Positions 6,800-19,637 of a stretch of 64,000 nt of DNA are shown here, in pieces. This DNA is from Aphelenchoides besseyi. Its lineage: Eukaryota > Nematoda > Chromadorea > Rhabditida > Aphelenchoididae. Position 1 is the first letter of the stretch, and every line of letters starts with the position of its first letter. The notes beneath the pieces are model-generated. The model saw only the letters and a list, made by a program, of their open reading frames with translations. It had not been told where the DNA came from and searched no databases. The translations under genes and the position numbers were made by a program. The stretch lies in the NCBI GenBank assembly GCA_024699855.1, contig JAMPIQ010000003.1, forward strand, positions 248,001-312,000, written 5' to 3'.

Positions 6800-8950
6800 A
6801 CAACAACAATAATAATACTAACGGGGCGGAACAACCAAGCGACCCGCCGTCGAGTGGTTTTTTGCGCTGCAATTCTTTTGCTTTCGAGTGATTTTGCTGA
6901 CAATTTTCATCGATTGAATTTTGAGTTCTATTTGTGTTTTAATTGCCATTTGCTTTCTATACCAAGCGCACGTGCCATTCAACTGCTGATTCAAGATCGT
7001 TGCCCGCATTTAAACCAACAAGAAGAATATACGTAGAATGAGGAGCGCAGATTGAGAATCGCGAGTTCGAGAATTGGCATAAACATAACTAACGAATGAA
7101 GTTGATTAAACATATGATAAGCTAAACGAAATTAAGAAATGCGATCTGTGAATGCCGTTCAAAAAATGACTCAATAGAACTCCAAACAACGAAAGCAACA
7201 TCATTAAAGCAAACTAACAGAACAAATCAAATATACTCTATTTCGACCCGAAAATTATTCGATTAAAGAAGATATACGCATACAGACTCAAGACAATAAA
7301 ACCAACTAATGTTATAAATGAATAACCAGTTGAACGAAGTTTTTAATGCAACAGATATGACCGTGATTTCAATATCTGCTGATGATTCTAAAGACCGCAA
7401 CAAATAAAATCGAAACATAACAGGACATCTCAGTTAAGGCATTACAATAAGAACCCACTCTTCTTCTACGCCTCGGACGTCATGTCGCATGCGCGAGGAA
7501 ATTGAACAAAAAGTTTAGCGAGAAATAACGGTGGTTAAAGTTTATTCCATTCCAAACATTTGTAATTGTTGTGTTTCGAGCGGAGGCGGAACGCCAACGT
7601 GTTCGCGGATCAGAAAGCGGGCGAGTAGCCGTTGTGAGCTAGTTGTTGTTTTTTGTAGTAAGCGGCTGCGACCGCGAATAAAGGTATTAGACTTTAACGG
7701 TAGAACTTAACAGTAATCCTTAGGTTTCTCTGTTGTTTCTAGTAAAAATCGATTGTTGTCAATGAACGGCAATATCAACGGTCTGATGGCCCACTCTCTT
7801 ATGGCTTAGACGTTCTAAAATTATATCCTTCTTACTTATCTCTCACCTTCTCATATATTTCCGTCTGACAAAATGGATTGTCCGTTTGGTTGTTCCTTCG
7901 CACTAGTTTTTTCTCTAGAACGGCCCAAAAGGACCGATCGTCCGCCTTTCCTCTTGGGCTTGTCGGTCGATCTCTTTTCGCTTCAACGGAGGTTGTGTCA
8001 GTTTGCACATGACAATTGTTGTTTCGCCCTGAAATTCCCAAACTAAAATCTCATTTGGTTTTCTAATTGACCGTCTTCGGGAGGATGAGATTCGCAAGCA
8101 CGCCGGTCAATTGAAAGTCTCCGAGAGTGGATTAACAGCACGAGATCCGAACCGATGGAACGAACTCAAAAAAAGCTTCGCGACGCTGATGGCACTGAAA
8201 CAACAACGACAAAACGGACTGTTGGCTAACACAGAACTATTGTAATCACCTATTGTTTATCACGACGAACAGCGAATCGGGAAGTGTAGTGATGATCGAA
8301 GGATGGAGAGAAGATGCGGAACGCCTAATTGCAATTGCTCGAACAGGATACGACGTAACCTTCGAAGGTGTTCGTGTATGCGCGTTAAACCAGCATTCAA
8401 CAGTGGGAATGTTCCGTTTAAACTGATCTTTAATCGTCATTCCGATGCTAATAACGCCCGACGTCACACTACATCACACGGCGATTTGATCTTCACGGCA
8501 TTCGGAGATTCGAGAACAGCGTCCGAACTCTTTCGATCTACGGCTTACATCAAAATAGCCCCAAAGTTATCCCTCGTTCACAATGCGTCCGGTTGAAAAA
8601 TGCGGAACGGGTGTGCGGATGCGGATTGCGGAGGAGATCAACCCGATTTGATCTATTTTCATTAAACGAATGGCAATCCATAGATGAAATTTTGGAATTT
8701 TAAAATGAAAACTGGCAATCTAGTAGAAGATTATACGAGGAATCGGATAAGCGCATTTTTGATTTCGTTAAACTAATGTAAAGGATTGATATTGCCCGTA
8801 GAAGGTGGTTACCTAAAAATGCGAAGAAACACTATTGATTTTTTCATTCTCTATTTTCAGCAGACGCACAGTCATTTTTAGGAAACACGCCGTTGTTTTT
8901 GTGTCGAATTAGATGAGAGGATTACCAATTTAACGTTTCTTTGCTTTTAG
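6800..8950. other. Region with no recognised gene
   Basis: AT-rich sequence with many stops on all frames. The only protein-like stretch is a plus-strand frame of about 58 codons at 8069-8245 (contains LREDEIRKHAGQLKVSES and LKKSFATLMALKQQ, ends in a stop) which reads like the last exon or fragment of some gene or element; I do not recognise it. No tRNA, satellite or inverted repeat was noticed. Confidence 0.3.
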
Positions 8951-9249
8951 ATGTCCACAAGATCGGAAAAAAACCGAAGACGAGGAGAAGACGTTCCGAT
9001 TGATCGGATGCGTCCGCGAGTACGAGCCGTTCTACGACAAAGAGAGTCCTCAATATAAGGACAACAAAAAGAAGGATGAGATGTGGAAAAAGTTGTCTGA
9101 GGAGTTGGCGTATAAAAGTGAGAATTTCGATAGAGATTTTAGGTAATAAAGTTTTAGACCGTCATGAAGCGGAATCGAGGTGGATGTACCTCCGCGACTT
9201 CTTTGTGACGATTGAGCGAAAACGGATCGAAATTGCTGACGCATTGTGA
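8951..9249 (+). CDS. MADF-domain protein fragment (Harbinger accessory protein-like)
   Basis: Two exons (8951-9117, 9158-9249) joined by a 40-bp GT-AG intron; the first exon begins after a clear TTTTAG acceptor, so upstream exons are missing or unidentified. The product contains RLIGCVREYEPFYDKESPQYKDNKKKDEMWKKL-type spacing followed by SRWMYLRDFF, the signature order of the MADF DNA-binding domain (hydrophobic-V-P-LYD, YKD, W, RW, LRD). MADF/Myb-like proteins are the usual second gene of PIF/Harbinger elements; here the fragment lies 680 bp upstream of a Harbinger-like transposase fragment in the same orientation, and the intact Harbinger at 48-50 kb has the same pairing. Confidence 0.6.
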
Positions 9250-9927
9250 ACAGGGTAAAAAACGGATGAGGGCCGGAAAACGGAACGCAAAAACGGTTGC
9301 GGACACATTGTGGACACTTTGCGGATTGCAGGTGGGCGTGCGGAAGCGGACGTGATTGTGAACAAGGGGTAAAACGTTGGCCGATTACGGGTCTGTCGTG
9401 GTTTTCTTTTTAGTTTATCGAGTCGATGGTAAACGATGCCCATCGTCCGCCGCATGTTTCCGTTTTGCCACCTTTTCAATTCAATCTTTTCGTTTTGCAA
9501 TCGACCTAACGGCCGTTATTTTGACTTGTTTCCCCGTTCCGTCCTAAACTCCTCAATCCAAACTGTGTTCGTATCTCGCCTTAATCTTGAAATACTTTTT
9601 TTGTTGTTATTTCATCCTCGTTAAATTAATTTGTATTTTCGTGAATTTGCACACCGTGTTTTAATATAATGACTTTGATTAACTCAAGTTTCAGGTTTAT
9701 AATAAATTTCTCTTCTTCTCAATCGGAACCCTTTTGGCTAAAGTACGCGAACGGAAACACAACGGTTCAAGGACAGTCGAAGGTTTTACCAACGCCCGTG
9801 GAACTCCAAGCGACATTCCTTTTTAAGAAAAATTGTCGACATAATCACGATTTTTTGATAGTGCGTTTTTGCAAAATCATAACGATTTTTCCCCAAAATT
9901 TTCTTTCTCTTATCATTTTCAATTATC

Positions 9928-10480
9928 ATGTCTAGTACGGAGAACGATTCTAATGACGAAATTGAAGTCCGTTTGTATATTTATCGAGAGTCTCGAATGA
10001 TTACCGATTCAACTCAATTTCGAGAGCGGTACCGTTTCACTGCTCGACTTTTCGAATTATTATTTCATGAATTTGAAAGGGGTCTTCAGTATTCAAACAA
10101 CAATTCGATAACAATAAGCAGTGAACAAAAATTGATGATTGCTCTAAGATTTTACGCGACGAATGAAGTGTATTATAATGATAGGCATTTACACGGTATA
10201 TTTTTTTCCAATATATCTCTCATTGTTGTGGTTCAATGGGTTTCGGTATAGGAAGTGTGTGTCGCGCGATTCGACAAGTGACTTCGGTAATTAACCAATA
10301 ACTTCAACACACAATTTGTTGGACACAGAATGACGCGGAAAATCGTAAAATTGGTCGTGAATTTCACTCATTGGCCGGAATCCCATCAGTTTGCGGAGTG
10401 ATAGATAGAACATTCGCAAAACCATTAGAAATAAAATATACTCCAATCTTATCCCAACATCCATGTTTTTAATAGCCGTA
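9928..10480 (+). pseudogene. PIF/Harbinger-type transposase N-terminal remnant
   Basis: From the ATG at 9928 the frame reads FRERYRFTARLFELLFHEF, then SSEQKLMIALRFYATNEVYYNDR, the helix-turn-helix head seen in HARBI1-like transposases (compare the LRYLATGRSF block in the copy at 49.5 kb). After a stop near 10250, shifted frames give GIGSVCRAIRQVT and then a GIPSVCGVIDRTF block that corresponds to the first catalytic Asp region. Nothing beyond this block is recognisable, so the catalytic core is deleted. Likely the remains of the same element as the MADF fragment upstream. Confidence 0.55.
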
Positions 10481-11039
10481 AGTTTGGTAGAAAAACGGCC
10501 AAACAGTTTATCCTTTCATTTGAAAACCGTATCCAAAAACGTTAATTTAAGATCATTTCGCATGGCAGCAAAGCGAACGTCTATTCGGAGAAACAAAACG
10601 TCAAACAATAATAACAATCAAACAATTATAATCAACTGACATGTTGAAAGTAAAAAAATTTTTCGCTTTAACAGAAAAACAATCACTGTCGATATTGTCG
10701 AAAAATAGGCCCTGGCCCGATTTCCGGTTGTAACGTCCCGTTATAAATTCCTTCTTAATCAAGTTCTAGAGTGCCGCACCCCTAACCCCGCCTCCAATTT
10801 ATCGTTAACGAATCTTCTCTCCACCCAACTTTGACTTCGACCTTTTTTCTTCATCAAGTGTAGTTGTGTACTTTATTTTCGTCCATCGCTTAAATAAACT
10901 TCTCTATTACCTAAGTAGATTTATTCGATTTTATTGTAAGGAGAATACAAAACCTTACACGGTCAAAAGTATTCGAATATCCCGTTTTGCAAAAACCGGG
11001 ACTCAATTTTTCTTTTCCGATTCCAGAAAATTGGGGATG

Positions 11040-11900
11040 TTAAAACAGGCCACTGGTCATATAGAATCCGCCGAATGAAGCAATATGCTCGTCAACATGT
11101 TTTCTGGTCTGGAATCAACAAGCAAATCGAGAAGTTCGTCAATGAATGCAAATCATGTGCATAGGAAGCCGCCGCACCACGAAAATAAGGCTTCAATCAT
11201 GGCCCGAAGCACTGGAACCATGGCAGCGAATTCATCTCGACTTTGGAGGTTCAATGCACAATGCCCACCTTCTGGTCATCGTGGACGTTCACTCCAACTA
11301 CATAATCCCGAAGAAAATGGTCAAAATCACCTCCGAATGCACCATCAAGGTACTCGAAGATCTTTTTCGCACCTTTGGACCTCCTCAAACAATTGTCTTG
11401 GACAATGAACGTCAATTTTATTTCGGGAATTTTGTTGTAAGTGAAGTATTGTTCACTTGATCTCTCCGCCTTATCATCCTCAAAGTAACGGGAGAGCGGA
11501 ACGCGCTGTAGGCATCGTGAAATCTTGCGTAGCCAAGCAGGGGAAGGGTTTACGGGTCTAAGTCAAGTCATCTATGAAGTCAATAGTCTATTAAGCGACA
11601 CCAACTCTGCAATCGTCAATCCGGCAGCCGCCTTCTTTTGACGCAAATTTCGAACGCAAATGGACGTTATTCGACCAGTCAACCAAGATCGTGACTCAAC
11701 TCTACGGCGATCAAATAAGACGCTCCAGAACCAAGCCAAGTTCAACTGCCATCATAGAGCGTAAAATCGAAAGTTCGACATCTGTGATCAAATCGTTATC
11801 AACAGTCCGTCAATTCGAGAAACCTCAGGCCACATCATCAAGTTCAGGGGCCAAGCTCTTGTGGAGATCAAAACCGAATTCAACGAGACCGTAATATTTC
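11040..11900 (+). pseudogene. Ty3/gypsy integrase remnant
   Basis: Degenerate frames give, in order, the zinc-binding segment (FWSGINKQIEKFVNECKSCA), the catalytic core start (IHLDFGGSMHNAHLLVIVDVHSNY), an FGPPQTIVLDNERQF block in which the second Asp is preserved, and PQSNGRAERAVGIVKS around the catalytic Glu (about 11490-11530). These line up with the intact integrase at 20.5-21.1 kb, so both belong to related gypsy families. Stops and frameshifts interrupt all segments. No flanking LTR pair could be defined. Confidence 0.7.
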
Positions 11901-11999
11901 ATCGCAACCAATTGCTGCAACGTCAAACCGAAAAGCAACTGTCCAATCAGTCACCCAACTCAAACTTCTCTCAATCAGCGCTCAACGTCAACAGTGATT

Positions 12000-12610
12000 A
12001 CGACTCGGGTGCCGGGCTCCAACTCAATTGAGGTCCTGTGGGACAATCGGGCTGAAGGTCGGCAAGTTCAATTCTGTTTCTTTGTCCGCCTCTTAATCGC
12101 TGTAAACTTGTAAACTTCGCTAGCTGCGATTTTTTGTCTTTTATTTCGCTCGTTATAAGGTTTGTCTGATTGGTTACCTTTCTCATTTGGATAGGAGAGG
12201 GATGTTCGGCCTTAAAATTATGGTTCAAAACCATCTCCCTTCTACCACGGGTTATTTGGAATGTTGCTACAACGCCGAATGGCCCCGGCGTACCCGTTGT
12301 CTTTGTTTTCAAGTTGTTTTATTTATTGGTTTTTAGTAAGTTTTTGTTGTTATTATCCATTGGCAAGCGGACCGAACATGTGTCGACCATTGTTTTGTCC
12401 CTCAACTTAAGAGTAGATTAAAAAGAGAAAAAAGTTTTATTCGTTCCAAAATAAAAGATCACAACAATATACGGGAAAAACGGATCAATCACAACGGACG
12501 AGAAAAACAAAAACGACGCGACTCTCCACCCAAAAAGAGGGTTGGCCTCGATCAAAGACTCAACAACCATCAATACTCTACAAACAAAAAGAATCAATGG
12601 AACCAATTAT
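12000..12610. other. Region with no recognised gene
   Basis: No convincing coding sequence. A stretch from about 12420 to 12610 interrupts the Tc1 remnant to its right and may be an inserted non-coding repeat; its reverse complement contains an AATAAA-like signal near 12445. No matching second copy was confirmed in the window. Confidence 0.25.
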
Positions 12611-12614
12611 GCAC

Positions 12615-13200
12615 AGACCTTAATCAACATCTGTTCATTCGAGCAAATTGCCCCAAAGGCCATCACTCCTCCGTTTCCTTGTTGACGCTTAATTCTCCTT
12701 AAACGACTCTTGCCAACTCTCCTTCGATCCCATAGAATCAGGACCATCCAACGAGAAGCGTTTTTCATCAGTGAATATCCAAGATAACAAGTCGGCTTTC
12801 AGTTCCAGATACCGGATGGCAAACTTTTGACGCGCAGCCAAGTGAGACTTGAGCGGGAGTACTTTCTTGGCAAGTTTGTACGATGAGTTGTTGGCGTTTA
12901 ACGTTCGTCGAATAGTTCGACGAGAAACAGTCAAATTGAATTTTTTTTGATCGTCGTAGATGTCACCCTCTAGCTACGTTGAACAGAAGTTCAAATTTCT
13001 CGCTTCATTTGACGAATTGTCCGATTGGAAATTACTCGTGGACGTCCCATAGGATTTGGCAGTGTATTTCGGACGATCTTCCGCACAGTAAACCGTGTTA
13101 CTTCCATCTTACGCACAATTTCGCTTATCGCCGAGTTTTCGTTGAACATTCGCAAAATTTCAATTCGCTTTTCCTCCGAAATCGTTTTAAATCATCCTAA
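12615..13200 (-). pseudogene. Tc1-like transposase remnant A
   Basis: On the minus strand the helix-turn-helix head (EEKRIEILRMFNENSAISEIVRKM, then VRKIVRN and MGRPRVIS) is followed after several stops by TVSRRTIRRTL, SHLAARQKFAIRYL and WIFTDEKRFSLDGPD, the block containing the first catalytic Asp. A frameshifted RRQQGNGGVMAFGAI block follows and then homology ends abruptly near 12615. Only the N-terminal half and first Asp of a DD34E-type enzyme remain. The sequence near 13270-13290 (ACTTTTGTCCAGACC) resembles a Tc1-type terminal repeat. Confidence 0.65.
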
Positions 13201-13299
13201 ACATATTAAAATGACTTAAACAACAAATCTTCAAAAAATAATAGAGAACTCAACTAATAACACAATCTGGTCAATACTTTTGTCCAGACCAAAATGAAA

Positions 13300-14600
13300 A
13301 CATACAAATTTTTCTGTTGCTATTTGATAAAAACTACTGATTTTTAGCACATAAGTTTAGTTCTATTCCTATTATATTTTGTAAAAATTCCAGTCAATTT
13401 CATGCAGTAATAACTGAAAACAGGTCGGTTAATAGCTTTTTCCAGCAATGTATGTTCGACTGGTCCAGTTAATACTTTCTGAGTCTTTTTGGAATCATGG
13501 AAGTGATTATACGCGTCTCTAAATTGAGCACATCAATTGAATTTGCCATCATTGCACTCACATTGGCGCTTTTGGATCTCAGCATCGATTCTCCGCATGC
13601 TGATTGATCACCGGCATATATCGTATTATATTTGCATCGTCTATCTTTATTTCAACAGCATTCTCAAATCGTATATCGCATGTAAATTGCATTGAAAAGA
13701 GGAATGACATTAGATTAAACGGGACTAGAAACTTCTCTGCAACTTCAATGGAAACAAAACCGTTGAGAAAGTGGTAGCAGCTTCGAATTCTGGCATCTAA
13801 AATCACGAGCGAAATGAACGTTTTAGCGAAAAAAGAACCAAATTCCCGCAATTTCGAGCAACTCACTAGCAAAACGTGCGTTTTGCCAATTGCCGAGCAA
13901 ATCGACGAAAATCCACAGCGTTTGAAAAGACCACGCTTTTTGCGTGGAGACTCACGGGCGGCGTCGTGTTCGCTTTTTTGCGTCGAACGAAAAAGAGCGT
14001 AAAGTTAGCGGGCGCACCGATTTGCGTTCGAGGCTTCCAATTGGACGGGAATAGAACATCGTTGGAGAAAGCGAGTAAGAACTCAAAACTACACGACCAG
14101 GTTGTTGGTACCGTTAATTCTTGACCATAGAATCGTTTGTTACCTTCTGTATTCTTTGGCTGCAAATAGGTTGGAAGGTTCTAAGAATTGTTGATCATTA
14201 ATCCGGCAGCTGAACAGATAAACTTGCTCTATGGATGAACAGTCGAAGAGCATTTGGCATGTTCAGTAACCGAAATAACAGCACAGCAAACTCTATTGAT
14301 AACTCTTTTAATACTAAAGTTTATTCAAAATCTACAGAGCTGTTAATAAAATTATTTGCAATTTACATTGAAAACAACTGGTAATTCTGAAGACCCCCTC
14401 AACCACTTCATCGCTCTTTTACTCTTCATCAGTTCGTTTCTTTCCACCAAGTCCCGTCAAACGCTCCCAACTATTGTTTCGAGAACATGGACGGCCCTTA
14501 CGACGAAGTTCACGAACAGCATCCTGGTCGGCAGAATGAAGAAGTTCGTTACGACGAGTGCAAGTTTGATCCCAAGTCAAAGATTGATCCTCTCGAACTC
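13300..14600. other. Region with no recognised gene
   Basis: Only short frames with no family resemblance. It forms the downstream flank of the SXP/RAL-2-like gene. Nothing structured was seen beyond AT-rich sequence. Confidence 0.3.
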
Positions 14601-14606
14601 CCTAAA

Positions 14607-15183
14607 TCAAACTTCAATCAATGAACCCGACTGGATTTCGACCTTGAGTTTCGCAAACAGGTCACGAGCTTCACGCGATTTGCCGTTCAAAAAGTTTTCT
14701 TCGCCAATTAAACGCAACTTTCTCATCAACTCTCGTTCTTGAATAAACAGATTAAATGCTTCCTAAATGTGCTTGTTCATTATTCAGAAGCGTATACAAC
14801 CATACCGTAGTTTTCGAGTCTTCTTGCTCGTGCACCCATTTCTCAATCTTGTTTGCGATTTCTGCTTTCGTAATGTTGGCTCGAAGGATTTGCTTCACTT
14901 CACGACGATCATCGCGTTTCAATGCCCGATAGAATGGTTTGTAATATTTCTTGGCCGGATTTCGTCGACCGCCACGTCGATGTCGATGATTGCGATCACC
15001 GCGTTGAGCCAATACCTGGGCGATTGCCGTGTTCAAGGCTCGAAGTTGGGGCGGACCGACGGTCGGTAACGGCAAGCGAACTTCAGTCGACCCATCAACC
15101 GACTTCTGTCCAGCAATCGTATAATCAACCAAAGCAAAGGCAACGAGAAGAAAAGAGACGAGAACAAAACTCAATTGAGTCAT
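14607..15183 (-). CDS. Secreted SXP/RAL-2-like protein (two exons)
   Basis: Exon 1 is 15183-14806 and exon 2 is 14762-14607, joined by a 43-bp GT-AG intron with no change of frame, giving 177 residues. The product starts with a strong signal peptide (MTQLSFVLVSFLLVAFALV, cleavage likely after IAG), then a Pro-rich linker, an Arg/His/Gly-rich patch (RNHRHRRGGRR, residues ~66-76), and a helical domain with ITKAEIANKIEKWVHEQ followed by EAFNLFIQERELMRK and SREARDLFAKL. The helical layout and KW..Q spacing resemble the nematode-specific SXP/RAL-2 (DUF148) secreted antigens. Function of that family is unclear (possibly ion or lipid binding, secreted in host-facing tissue). A TATA box lies about 60 bp upstream. 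Unspliced reading would end in exon 1 extension with a different C-terminus. Confidence 0.65.
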
Positions 15184-15240
15184 TTTTGTTGAGAAGAAGT
15201 GAACTGTTTGAACGATGATTCAACTAATTGAAAGTCTCGA

Positions 15241-15248
15241 CTTTTATA
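15241..15248 (-). promoter_or_regulatory. TATA box of the SXP/RAL-2-like gene
   Basis: TATAAAAG on the minus strand, 58-65 bp upstream of the start codon at 15183. The distance fits a transcription start about 30 bp downstream and a short 5' leader. Confidence 0.55.
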
Positions 15249-15299
15249 CCAATTTACGAACACAAACTTCATTTTCGAAACCAACTTCTTTGCCGTCAA

Positions 15300-17380
15300 T
15301 TTCGAATGAACAATGACCAGTGTTTGAGCAGCTTAAAATTAAAATGAGTCGATAGCTTTTGTTTATTCTCGTAATGTAAGAATCCAACTTTATTGTCCGG
15401 ATCTTGGCTTTCAATCACCCCAATTGACCAACGAAACAGCTAACAATTGTCTTTGTCTCTCAATTGCAATTGTTTTCGTCGTCCCATCAACAAACGTTTC
15501 GTTTTTCTTTGTCACTTTTGTTTTTGTTTGCATAATCTAGACGGCAATCGTGAAGCAGTAGATCGCGTTGAAATTACAAATTTAGCAGCTACTGAACTGC
15601 TTAGTCGAATAACTGAACAATATAACAGTTATTTTTATGTTTCCGGGTTCTTCAAAGAAGCTTTTAGACTGGAAATTCATAAGCGGCATTCACAATCATT
15701 TCGACCAGAACTTTGACTTAACGACTTGCACAATTACTGAATTTCAACTTATTTAACATAGTTTGCTTGGAGGTGAAATCTTAATTTTTAATTGTCATGA
15801 GATTGAACACTGCACTTTACCGGAGATGATCGTTTCCAGGTTCTTGAAGACATCAATAAAATTACGTAGACACTATATTTGCCATTATATGACCACTCAC
15901 TATTAAACAAACCATCATAAAGTAGCATATTTGAAAATAACTCAAGATTAGGGTAACGACTTGAACTATAAAACTGCTTGGAACCGATCATTCTTGTTGT
16001 AGATTGAATAAACATTGTAGTCTAGACATAGTTAGTAGAAACAATTGACCTGAAAATGTAACAGAAAAGAATGCCAACTATCAGACATCGACCGCCGAGA
16101 AGTCAACTTCCATCGACTGTAACTCGAGAACTACTGACTACGAAAGACTGTGATTAACCGAACAATAACAGACACTAGTGAACTCAAAACCACGTGAATA
16201 TCAACAGAATCCAATCAGCCAATGAGCCAAAATACACAACACCGCCCATTCCCTTGTACGACACGTCCATCGCGCAAATCGATGTAGTTCGGAGATTTTG
16301 GCAACACCCGACAGTTATATTACATCAATAAGAAGCCCAAAAGTCTGGCTATTGATTGTGTTCAAACTCGTAGCCAGCGGATAACTGAGGAAGAAATGAG
16401 AGCTCTTCAAATTCGAAGAGTTTGTCAAAAATTGTCCAAAATTGCAAAAGTTTGTGCAGCGCTTTCTGTCGATCATGCTAAGCTGTAATTTGCACACTTA
16501 TAAACACGATAGAAAGAGGATAATCTTAAGAGTTTGGAGAACTGAAGCTGATCGGGAGCTAAATTCGAATCGATTATCTCCTTAAAATCGTCTTCTGCAG
16601 GTCAATCTTAACGACGATGAAAATTGATCTCAGTCGCTATAATTTGCGGGAACAACTACACAATATCGAATCAGTTTGAGGTCTTTATTGTAGATCAATC
16701 GATTTACTGGTTGTAGAAACCAAACATCACATCTGTGGCTCCGAATAAGGAATACGCTTATGCTCATGCTTTTGGTTTATAGTCTTCGTATGCTGTTCAT
16801 TTGGTGTCGTTGAAATTCCAGACACTTAAAGAACAATTCTAAAATTGAAATCCAGATAAACTTGTTGCCTTAGAGTTCCGACGGCCGGACGATTTTATGT
16901 CCTTTATTTTCGTTACAGTCGATAGTCTTTTAGCTCTCAATTTGATGACTACAATGCTTGTTATTATAAATTTCGCTTAAACACTTCAGTAGACAAATTA
17001 AGAGCCGACCAAATGAATAGTTGCTAAGAAGAGAAGTAATGGAATTGATATACGCATCTTTAAACACTTGAAATGTAAGGTGATGATTTGATAGAAACAG
17101 ACATCCCTTAAATACCTAAAGTTTGGGCATTACAAGGAAGTTCCACTTTGCGGATTGTTTGTTTAGTTGGTTGGTTTAATTCCGAGAACGATCGGGTTTT
17201 GATTAAAATGAATGTTTATCATTCAAATCTATGAGTTTCCTGTTTGAACAGCTGTTTTCATTCCAGATAATCTTGTGGGTCTGTCTATCAACTATGTTAA
17301 CCACCTATTTCAAATCCACGGGAAGACGCAAACATTTTGTTTTGAAATCAAAGGTATTTCAACAGCTATAGTCGAGCAGA
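15300..17380. other. Region with no recognised gene
   Basis: Short frames only. A minus-strand frame at 15788-16015 and a plus frame at 15447-15716 have protein-like stretches but no recognisable domain, and both are bounded by stops. No repeats or RNA genes noticed. Confidence 0.3.
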
Positions 17381-17699
17381 TGTTAGATATCTATTCTAAT
17401 ACAACAAAATAGTTTATCGTCCAGGTGATTTAAAGTATTGATAATGCAAGCAAGAGAAGATTTAACCAAAAACTGATTTAATAATAGAAAGCGCAATAAA
17501 AATGATAAAATAACGCCGAATTCCCCATTTTGATAGTTGTTTAAGGCAGTGTTGGTAAATGTTTTGAAATCATCCACAATAGTACTTGGAAGAACATCAA
17601 GAGCAGTTTCCAACTCTCTTGTAATGACCCATGGAATCTCGGAACTCTTTGGTCTTGCAGATCACGCCAACATAAACAAAGTCTCTGGTCTTCTGTAAA

Positions 17700-18760
17700 C
17701 TCGTTACCTACGTCTTATTGTTGTTGACTTACTGAATGGGATAACGACGAGTGTGCGACTTTCTGCAAAACGAAGTTGAGTCGTAATGAAAATGAAGGAA
17801 ACTGTCCTTTATGTTTATATGCGGTTGAGTAGACACGAATGTGTTTATTTTAAATGAACGGCAAGTACCATCATCGAGATCCCAAATCTTTATAAGTTGG
17901 TTTACGTAAAAAATTGGATTTCTTGTTACGTATGGTTCATTGTATCCATAAAGTGTGTACATAAAATTCTGTTCAAAACATACATGTATTTCAAAAAGTC
18001 TGCAGCTTTTCTAAACAACATTATCGATGAAACATATCAACACGTATTCCAACTTGCATAACCGGTAGACAATTGAATGGCGTCCAAAGCTTTCAACATC
18101 ATTCCTGTTTCTGTTGACAGTAGCTCAAATCGTTTACATTCTTTTTCATAAACATTAACGACATAAAAACGTTGAGTATCTTCGTCAAAATGTGACTTGC
18201 TAAAGTAACGCTCAAAAGTTATGAGCCGTTGGTTAGCATTTGTTTCATAGTTGTACAGAAAGACACTGTGAGTGTTGGACATGTTTGGACGAATATCAAT
18301 CAAAAGCGTGCTCTGCACGTTTGTTCTAATGATGGAATGAGTTACGTTGAATTGAGGTTGCGGATACAAACTCAAAGTTCTATATTGGGACTCGTAACTG
18401 CGGTTTGAGAAGTTCAATATGACTGTGTACGCATAAACATCTCGTCTATCAGAATAAAGGATCAAAATCTTATTTATGTCCAATTCAATCATCTTTGAAA
18501 ACGACGGGTAAATGTAATGATATCTCCACTAAACAGACTGAAATAACAATTAATGTACTAGTTACAGTAAGCACATACTATTTTCTTTGTGTCCACGTGT
18601 CGTATATCGAAATCTCTTTGGGCTCAAAAACATATACAAATCGTCATTTGTAGAAACGGGCGTTAAAATGGTCGTTCAGATTGTGGTAGTCTTCTTGTTT
18701 GAAGTTTTCGTATTCGATAGCATCGGAAAACATGGACAGTTGATGCATTTTAGATAGCGA
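17700..18760 (-). CDS. Unrecognised multi-exon gene candidate, beta-rich product
   Basis: Several minus-strand frames follow each other: a start near 18750 (MHQLSMFSDAIEYENF), a block with EPKEISIYDTW near 18620, a 151-residue frame 18492-18037 (ELDINKILILYSDRRDVYAY, RPNMSNTHSVFLYNYET) and a further frame at about 18010-17729 containing QLIKIWDLDDGTCRSF. The repeated short hydrophobic strands and the KIWDLDDG motif suggest a beta-propeller-like fold, but repeats are not regular enough to call WD40. Plausible introns end in TTTAG near 18016; I could not join the last two frames without a stop, so the model is incomplete or the gene is decayed. Confidence 0.35.
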
Positions 18761-19461
18761 CGAGCTGCGCGACTAAATCATTAGGTGCTCAGCCGTTTAG
18801 ATCGCGCAGATGGCCACCAAAAATAACGCATTTTCTAAGGACATCTTTCAAAGCGAGGCATCGACTACGCGTTCACGCGCGCCAAATTTATAACTAGAGA
18901 TGTCTAATCGACGTGAACACAAAAACTGTGCAAATGTCTGTACACAACTTATGCTCATTTGATGTTTCTGTGGTCGGTTTTCTTCGATGAACCCTTGTCT
19001 TCTTGTGTTGATGTTCGTTGGAGCATCGTTCGTATTTCCTCTACAATTACGTGGTTGAATATTCAATTGACAAATCAACGATTACATTCAAAACATAATT
19101 TTGATAGTCAACATTAAGTTCAAGTTGCTAATGGTTTCAATAAAACGCACAGTCGAAAGATTGTTAGGTTACTATTGTCAAACAAAATTGGTTCTCAGAT
19201 ATGATCACTTTTTGGGTTTGGAAATGTAACAGAGTTAACGTGCTTCCAACTACTTGATTTCGGACACAACGAAGGCCCTTAACGTTTACGCAAATTCGAG
19301 TATAAAATTTTTTTCTGATCAAATTTGCATAGACCCAGAATAAGCAGATAAAAGTTGATCATTTTAGTCTTGATCTACAGAGTGGGGCAAAATAAACTCT
19401 CGTCGGTTTTTTGCGAATAACTTTTTTATCGATGATTTTTTTCTGAACAAAGTATATTTAC

Positions 19462-19630
19462 TGTTTGTTCCCAATTGTCCTCCCGCCCAGAATATCTTAA
19501 CGCAGAAGGCCAAGACACCACGATCCCTCGGCCTCTTGTGTTGTCTGGTTGTGATTGCATTGTATTCATTATTATTGGGCTCCGACGCTAGTTAATAAAG
19601 TGTTATTGTTAACTACCCAAGAACAGGACA
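19462..19630 (+). repeat. Left LTR (169 bp)
   Basis: Starts TGTTTGTTCCC and ends GGACA. It differs from the right LTR at only about two positions by eye, indicating recent insertion. Contains a TTAATAAAG motif near the end that can serve as the polyadenylation region. Confidence 0.9.
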
Positions 19631-19637
19631 AATTGGC

